Assembly: GCA_026981635.1 (NCBI GenBank)
Contig: JALSIF010000289.1
Span: 1 to 10,009, forward strand
DNA: 10,009 nucleotides
Direction: 5' to 3'
From: a bacterium
Lineage (GTDB): Bacteria; 4484-113; JALSIF01
Shown: positions 6,322 to 10,009 of the stretch, in pieces
Numbering within the stretch: the stretch's first letter is position 1
Layout: each line of letters begins with the position of its first letter
Made by a program: the position numbers and the translations under genes
Notes under the pieces: model-generated
What the model saw: only the letters and a program-made list of their open reading frames with translations
Databases searched by the model: none
What the model was told of the DNA's origin: nothing

Positions 6322-7614
6322 ATGTCGGTCTCTTCCCACGCCCTGGCCCACCTCTTCCGCCTGTTTGGCTACCAGCCCCATCCGGCCCAGCTCAGGGTTC
6401 ACCTCTCCCCTGCCCCCCGCCGGCTGGTCATCTGTGGTCGTCGCTTTGGCAAGACCACCCTGGCCGCGGTGGAGGCAGCGGTGGGTCTGCTGGCTGGTGC
6501 CCGGGTATGGGTGGTGGCCCCCACCTACCGCCAGTGCGGGCGAACCCTGGCCGTGGCAGGAAAGATGCTGGTGCGCATTCCCACCCTCGGGGAGAGCATG
6601 GCCATCTCCAGACAGCCCCCCCGCCTCTCCCTCTGGGGAGGGGTGATTGAGGGCAAAAGCGGGGAGAATCCGGCGGGGCTTCTGGGGGAGCGGGTGGACC
6701 TGCTCATCCTGGATGAGGCGGCTAGGCTTTCCCGCGAGGTGTGGGAGAGCCACCTCAGCCCCGCACTGATTGAGGGGGGGAGGGCGCTGATCATCTCCAC
6801 CCCCTACGGCAGGAGCTGGCTACATGAGCTCTTCCAGCGGGCGAAGGAGTGGGAGGAGTGGGAAGTCTTCCAGTTTCCCAGCGAGGCCAATCCCCTCATC
6901 CCCACCGGTCTGATTGAGCGTGAGCGGCGTCGGCTTCCCGAGGATGTCTTTGCCCGGGAGTACCTGGCTGAGTTTGTCCTGCCCCAGGAGCGGGCGGTGC
7001 CCGAGTTTGACCCGGAGGTCCATGTGGGGGAGGTTGAGTTTGACCCCTGGCTAGACCTCTACCGGGCGATTGACTTCGGCTTTAGCGATCCCTTTGTCTG
7101 TCTGGACTTCCAGATCACCCCCCAGGGGCAAGTGAGGGTGATCGGGGAGTACTACCGGCGGATGACGGTGCTTAGCGAGCATGTCAGGGAGCTTCGCAAG
7201 GGAGAGAAGAGCTACCCCTTTGCCCTGCCGCCGGGGCGGGACTACTACCGGTCCGGGGGGGAAGCCGGGGAGCGGATCCACTATGCCGCCGACCCCAGCG
7301 GCGGGGGGCTTTTGGCGGAGCTCAGGCTGCGCCTGGGTCGGCCCATCATCGCCCGGCGGGTGCTGAGGGAAAGCTCTTTCATGGAGCTGAGAGAGCTGTT
7401 TCGCTTGCGGATTGAGGGGGAGCCGGCCATCCTCATCCACCCCCGCTGCGAGAACCTGATCAGGGAGCTGAGCGAACTTCGTCTCCACCCGGAGACGGGG
7501 CAGAGCCTGGGCAGTGATCATGCGGTGGACGCCCTGCGCTATGGGCTGGCTGCCTTCCTGCCTTGGCGGGAACCCGTGGAGATGGGATGGACGGGGGGAG
7601 GCTGGCCGCCCTAG
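6322..7614 (+). CDS. Terminase large subunit-like ATPase/nuclease (TerL-like), outside a phage cluster
   Basis: This 430-residue protein has both halves of a phage DNA-packaging motor. In the ATPase half, Walker A is GRRFGKTT (39-46), the VVAPTYRQ segment is at 64-71, Walker B is LLILDE with catalytic Glu132 (127-132), and the coupling motif IISTPYG is at 157-163. The RNase H-like nuclease half keeps its acidic residues: Asp251 in AIDFGFSDP, Asp324 in AADPS, and Asp403 (or Asp399) in SDHAVDALRY. Terminases translocate DNA into a prohead and cut it at the end of packaging. Length is at the low end for TerL. No portal, small terminase, protease or capsid gene is nearby, and base composition matches its neighbours. 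It could be a remnant, part of a dispersed gene-transfer-agent locus, or a domesticated enzyme. GGGAG just before ATG 6322 is too close to be an ideal SD. A TAGGCT -10-like hexamer lies 12 nt upstream. Confidence 0.9.
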   Translation: MSVSSHALAHLFRLFGYQPHPAQLRVHLSPAPRRLVICGRRFGKTTLAAVEAAVGLLAGARVWVVAPTYRQCGRTLAVAGKMLVRIPTLGESMAISRQPPRLSLWGGVIEGKSGENPAGLLGERVDLLILDEAARLSREVWESHLSPALIEGGRALIISTPYGRSWLHELFQRAKEWEEWEVFQFPSEANPLIPTGLIERERRRLPEDVFAREYLAEFVLPQERAVPEFDPEVHVGEVEFDPWLDLYRAIDFGFSDPFVCLDFQITPQGQVRVIGEYYRRMTVLSEHVRELRKGEKSYPFALPPGRDYYRSGGEAGERIHYAADPSGGGLLAELRLRLGRPIIARRVLRESSFMELRELFRLRIEGEPAILIHPRCENLIRELSELRLHPETGQSLGSDHAVDALRYGLAAFLPWREPVEMGWTGGGWPP

Positions 7615-8534
7615 GGAATGTAGCCGCGGCGGCGCTCCCGTTCCTCCTTCTCAATGCGAAGCTGGGTCTGGCGCGCCCAGCGGCGCATCTTGTTGAGGGC
7701 GCGGCGCTCAATCTGGCGCACCCGTTCGCGTCCCATGCCGAAGAGGCGGGCCACCTCTTTGAGGGTCATGGGCGGGTCGTAGGATTCCTCCCCCTCCTCG
7801 GTCAGGCCGTAGCGCTTGATGATCACCTGGCGCTCAAGGTCGGTGAGCTGGGCGAGGAAGTGGCGGATCTGGAGGGTGTTTAGCACCTTCTGGGGGCCGT
7901 CCTCCTCCGAAGCGGGAATGCGCTCTTTGAGCTCCCTGCCCTCCTCTGCCGATTCGTTTCCGTCGGAGTGCTCAAAGCTGGTGTCCAGGCTCATCACGAA
8001 GGGGATGGAGTTGTGGTAGCGCTCCACCTCCTCCACCGTCATGCCGAGCACCTCGGCGATCTCCTCGGTGGTGGGCTCGCGGCCGTGCTCGCGGCGGAAG
8101 GCGTCCTGGGCCTTGCGGATCTTGTGGACCCGCTCAAAGACATGTTCGGGGACCCGGATCAGGTTGTGGTTTTTGGTGATGTAGCGAAGGATGCGCTGCT
8201 TGATCCACCAGGTGGCGTAGGTGGAGAACTTGTAGCCCAGCTCGGGCTTGAAGCGCTCAATGGCGATGAGCAGGCCCACATTGCCCTCGCTTATGAGGTC
8301 GGCCAGGGGAATGTTCAGGTTCTTGTAGCGCTTGGCAATGGAGACCACCAGGCGGAGGTTGGACTCGGCAAGCTTGCGGCGGGCCTCCTCCCGCTCCCAC
8401 TCGGGGAGGGACTCGTCCACTATCTTTTGGGTTATCTCCCGCTCCTCCTCGGGGGTAAGCAGGGACTGGCGAGAGATGAAGTCAAGGTGGGCCGCCAGGG
8501 CGTTCTCCAGCCGCTCCTTCTCTGAATAGGTCAA
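7611..8534 (-). CDS. Sigma-70 family RNA polymerase sigma factor (group 1/2-like)
   Basis: The protein is 307 residues. Region 1.2 is about 11-35. Region 2 is about 55-120, with NLRLVVSIAKRY, DLISEGNVGLL and the -10-binding segment YATWWIKQRI at 106-115. Region 3 is about 126-186. Region 4 is about 220-285, with the HTH in LKEVARLFGMGRERVRQIE. Region 1.1 is absent, and the usual PSR-containing end of primary sigma factors is replaced by a highly charged tail. At the position of E. coli sigma-70 Thr440 there is Leu116, while the Gln437 equivalent (Gln113) is kept. Both details favour a group 2 factor, but in a little-studied phylum a primary factor is possible. TTG 8534 is the start: upstream in frame is a stop after two codons, and a near-perfect SD, GGAGGTGA (8548-8541), lies 6 nt before it. 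The gene converges on the terminase-like gene, sharing CTAG at their stops. Confidence 0.95.
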   Translation of the reverse strand: MTYSEKERLENALAAHLDFISRQSLLTPEEEREITQKIVDESLPEWEREEARRKLAESNLRLVVSIAKRYKNLNIPLADLISEGNVGLLIAIERFKPELGYKFSTYATWWIKQRILRYITKNHNLIRVPEHVFERVHKIRKAQDAFRREHGREPTTEEIAEVLGMTVEEVERYHNSIPFVMSLDTSFEHSDGNESAEEGRELKERIPASEEDGPQKVLNTLQIRHFLAQLTDLERQVIIKRYGLTEEGEESYDPPMTLKEVARLFGMGRERVRQIERRALNKMRRWARQTQLRIEKEERERRRGYIP

Positions 8535-8541
8535 CTTCCAT

Positions 8542-8570
8542 CACCTCCCCAACCGATCCCGGCGGGGGTG
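8542..8570 (-). promoter_or_regulatory. Predicted hairpin masking the SD of the sigma-factor mRNA
   Basis: In the 5' UTR CACCCCC (8570-8564) can pair with GGGGAGGTG (8550-8542), giving seven pairs with one bulged A (8546). An inner CCG-GGAT-CGG mini-hairpin (8562-8553) sits in the loop. The paired 3' arm contains the GGAGGTG part of the SD for TTG 8534. This would limit translation until the stem opens, by heat, a ribosome, a protein or an RNA. The pairing is read directly; regulation is inferred. Confidence 0.5.
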
Positions 8571-8584
8571 GAATACTGCATCCT

Positions 8585-8592
8585 ATTTTATA
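8585..8592 (-). promoter_or_regulatory. Likely -10 region of the sigma-factor promoter
   Basis: On the minus strand TATAAAAT (8592-8585) offers overlapping -10 candidates, best TAAAAT at 8590-8585. This would start transcription near 8578 and give a UTR of about 44 nt containing the whole SD hairpin. No -35 lies at a proper distance; TTGAAA at 8603-8598 is too close. Confidence 0.4.
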
Positions 8593-8621
8593 GCCTTTTT
8601 CAAGCGGGGCAAACCATCGGG

Positions 8622-9599
8622 CTACCGGTCAAGGTTGGTTCTAAGTCCCAGCCCCAACCGCTGGAAAAGACCCACAATCAGCAGATCGGTTCCCTTTCTG
8701 GCCTCCAGCTTCTCGTATTCCGGGGGGACCGAGGTGAGGGAGGAGCAGTCCAACTCGCGGGGGGAAAGACCCCGGGTGGAAAAGTCAAGCAGGGTTCCAC
8801 CTGAGCGGGCCTTCATGGAGAGAGGAAGACCGGTCTCCTCGTCCAGGAAGAAGACAAACTCCCCCCGCTCTCCCACCTCAATGCGGTAGCCCTCAACCGG
8901 CCGCTCACCCACCGCCCGTCGGCCCAGCCGCCTGAGGGCAAGGCGAGGGATCTGGGAGACATCCTCCACCCCCTCCTCGGCCAGCCTGGCCAGCTCCCGG
9001 CGGGTGGCCTTCCACCAGCGCTCAACCCACTCATCACCCATCGCTACGATGCCCAGGACCAGCGGATCCCGCAGGGGATCCAACCGGTCCAGGGGAAGTT
9101 CCTGCCAGGATCGGGTGGAGGGGAAGATGACCAAGAGGCGGTTTTGCGGACGGTCCACCACCAGGACGATGGGGGGAGGGGAAGGGGCGGGCTGGGTGGT
9201 CTCCTGCCCCGGGCCCTCACCGGTGGGCTGGCCCCGCTTTTCCTCCTCCTGCTTCCGGCCGCTCTCACCGGTACGGCGGCGGCTGGCCAGCTGGTAGGTG
9301 AGATCCTCCGCTGTGGAAGGCCCGGCTGAGGGGCCGCCTTGCTCCCCTTCCCTGCCCTGGGCTTCCTCCTCGCCCTCGCCCGCCGGAGGAGGGATGAGGG
9401 GTGGGAGGAAAAACTCAATGCGGGTTATCCCCTGGGCATAGACCATGGTGCCGTGGAGGAGCAGGCGGGAGGCACTCCCCTGGCGCAGGGTCACCTCATA
9501 GGGGGTGCTCAGGGCAGTACAGGTCTCCTCTGCTGGAACTGGCTGCGTCGCCAGCAGAGCGACCAGGAGAGCTGCTGGTATGAGGGAAAGGACTCTCAC
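8622..9599 (-). CDS. Secreted LolA-like protein with a low-complexity insert
   Basis: This 325-residue protein begins with a signal peptide (hydrophobic 3-20, probable cleavage after VPA at 21-23). The mature part starts with strands typical of the LolA/LolB-like fold (SASRLLLHGTMVYAQGITRIEF, in pieces). It continues after an insert with IVLVVDRPQNRLLVIFPSTRSW and the late segment FVFFLDEETGLPLSMKA, the usual order of this half-barrel fold. Such proteins bind lipid-like ligands in or outside the periplasm; the exact ligand is unknown. The insert, about 65-142, is rich in Pro, Gly, Glu and Gln and should be disordered. Only two cysteines are present (27 and 285), possibly a disulfide. The first is not in a lipobox, so it is not a lipoprotein. 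GTG 9599 lies 7 nt after TAAACT with no SD. It is divergent from the secreted protein at 9766, with the sigma gene 87 nt downstream. The fold call is moderate. Confidence 0.8.
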   Translation of the reverse strand: MRVLSLIPAALLVALLATQPVPAEETCTALSTPYEVTLRQGSASRLLLHGTMVYAQGITRIEFFLPPLIPPPAGEGEEEAQGREGEQGGPSAGPSTAEDLTYQLASRRRTGESGRKQEEEKRGQPTGEGPGQETTQPAPSPPPIVLVVDRPQNRLLVIFPSTRSWQELPLDRLDPLRDPLVLGIVAMGDEWVERWWKATRRELARLAEEGVEDVSQIPRLALRRLGRRAVGERPVEGYRIEVGERGEFVFFLDEETGLPLSMKARSGGTLLDFSTRGLSPRELDCSSLTSVPPEYEKLEARKGTDLLIVGLFQRLGLGLRTNLDR

Positions 9600-9606
9600 A
9601 CCGCCA

Positions 9607-9612
9607 AGTTTA
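9607..9612 (-). promoter_or_regulatory. -10 box of a leaderless promoter for the LolA-like gene
   Basis: On the minus strand TAAACT (9612-9607) is followed by 7 nt (TGGCGGT) and then GTG 9599. No -35 match or TGN extension is seen. The position relative to the start codon is the same as at 2701 and 3492. Confidence 0.55.
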
Positions 9613-9663
9613 GCTACCCCCGGGGAGGGAGGGAGCGCCTAAGAGTTGGAAAGGTTTGGTAAG

Positions 9664-9694
9664 TTGATTTTTCTTATCCGAGGGTAGCTATAAT
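9664..9694 (+). promoter_or_regulatory. Promoter for the secreted protein gene at 9766
   Basis: TTGATT (9664-9669) and a perfect TATAAT (9689-9694) are separated by 19 bp, slightly long but acceptable. The surrounding sequence is AT-rich for this window. Initiation is expected near 9701-9702, leaving about 65 nt of leader before GTG 9766. Confidence 0.65.
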
Positions 9695-9700
9695 CTCAAC

Positions 9701-9773
9701 CGAGCAAGAGGCGAGCCTAGCGCTGGGAAAACCCAGAGGGCAAACCTTTCCACAGAGGTATTCCGGTGACCTC
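9701..9773 (+). promoter_or_regulatory. Structured 5' leader with masked SD and start codon (unassigned)
   Basis: CTGGG-AAAA-CCCAG (9723-9736) is a perfect hairpin and can be extended by GCCT (9715-9718) with GGGC (9738-9741). The SD GAGGT (9755-9759) can pair with ACCTC (9769-9773), closing a loop that contains GTG 9766. It can instead pair, as AGAGGT (9754-9759), with ACCTTT (9744-9749). The two pairings exclude each other. A 10-nt AGGGCAAACC segment (9737-9746) matches part of the c-di-GMP-I riboswitch core, but the rest of that consensus is missing. No known riboswitch class is recognised. Confidence 0.45.
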
Positions 9774-10009
9774 AAGAGAACCCCACCCCAACCCCATGGC
9801 GAGAGGATTTGTCATCCTAGGCGCCGCCTTCCTGCTGGTGCTTGCTCCAACCCTGGGCGGCAAGCACCAGGCGGGGGCGGAGGAGCTTCCTCCGGCCGAG
9901 TTTGAGCGCCAGGTCAGGGCTCGCTACAGCGGGCTGGAGGAGGAACTCAGGGCCTTCATGGCCAGCTACCTGGAGGAGGAGTGGGGGCTTAGGGGAAACG
10001 ATGCCCGCG
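9766..10009 (+). CDS. Secreted protein, N-terminal part (runs off the window)
   Basis: 81 complete codons are visible with no stop before the edge. After a short basic/polar N-terminus (13 residues if GTG 9766 is used) there is a hydrophobic signal core, FVILGAAFLLVLAP. A plausible cleavage site lies near AGA-EE. The mature part begins with a charged, helical and possibly coiled-coil segment (FERQVRARY, then LEEELRAFMASYLEEEWGL). No domain is identifiable from this fragment. GTG 9766 is chosen because GAGGT lies 6 nt upstream; the internal ATG 9796 has only C/A-rich sequence before it. It is divergent from the LolA-like gene and preceded by the structured leader. Confidence 0.75.
   Translation, partial: MTSREPHPNPMARGFVILGAAFLLVLAPTLGGKHQAGAEELPPAEFERQVRARYSGLEEELRAFMASYLEEEWGLRGNDAR

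Noticed and set aside
7968-8525. Plus-strand open frame (185 codons) opposite the sigma factor
   Set aside because: The minus strand encodes unmistakable sigma regions 2 to 4; this frame is a codon shadow.
8598-8603. TTGAAA as the -35 of the sigma-factor promoter
   Set aside because: It lies 5-12 bp from the -10 candidates, outside the workable 16-19 bp range.
9737-9773. c-di-GMP-I (GEMM) riboswitch
   Set aside because: Only AGGGCAAACC matches; the GNRA loop, the GACGCAAAGCC segment and the receptor helix are absent.
1-10009. CRISPR array, insertion sequence, integrase or attachment site near the tRNA genes
   Set aside because: No regularly spaced repeats, transposase or integrase frames, or duplicated tRNA 3' ends were seen on either strand.

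Overview
This is about 10 kb of GC-rich bacterial chromosome, roughly 60-65% G+C by eye. It carries eight protein-coding genes (one running off the right end) and two tRNA genes. There is no rRNA, CRISPR array, insertion sequence or obvious prophage cluster. The species cannot be named from this sequence. GTG/TTG starts, a soluble 307-residue sigma-70 factor, a periplasmic-type lytic transglycosylase and a LolA-like secreted protein point to a cell-wall-bearing bacterium outside the best-studied phyla. The gene starts resemble the leaderless pattern described in Deinococcus (TANNNT about 7 nt before the start), but I do not claim that affiliation.

Layout, left to right. 61-2328 (+): P-loop ATPase with C-terminal TPR-like repeats (STAND-like). 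2329-2700: a 372-nt stretch with two minus-strand tRNA genes, Lys(CTT) and His(GTG), separated by a G/C-rich nested hairpin. 2701-3456 (+): short-chain dehydrogenase without the usual catalytic tyrosine. 3492-5768 (+): large membrane-anchored lytic transglycosylase. 5824-6276 (+): small TPR protein. 6322-7614 (+): intact terminase large-subunit-like ATPase/nuclease. 7611-8534 (-): sigma-70 family factor, convergent with the terminase and sharing its CTAG stop tetranucleotide. 8622-9599 (-): secreted LolA-like protein. 9600-9765: divergent promoter region and a structured leader. 9766 to the window end (+): start of another secreted protein.

Two modes of expression stand out. Four protein genes (61, 2701, 3492, 9599 minus) start with GTG placed 7-8 nt after a TANNNT -10 hexamer, with no Shine-Dalgarno (SD) sequence, so their mRNAs should be leaderless. 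The tRNA-Lys gene has the same geometry: its -10 box ends 7 nt before nucleotide 1 of the mature tRNA, so it may be transcribed without a 5' leader. In contrast, the two genes with convincing SD sequences (the sigma factor and the secreted protein at 9766) each have that SD inside a predicted hairpin in the 5' UTR. This suggests that SD-led translation is the regulated mode here; that is an inference.

The most unusual items are the lone terminase, the tRNA-His with U-1/A73 instead of G-1/C73, the apparently leaderless tRNA-Lys, the SD-masking hairpin on the sigma-factor mRNA, and the SDR lacking its catalytic Tyr. The transglycosylase, the LolA-like protein and the secreted protein at the right edge all act at the envelope, but no clear single pathway links the whole window.
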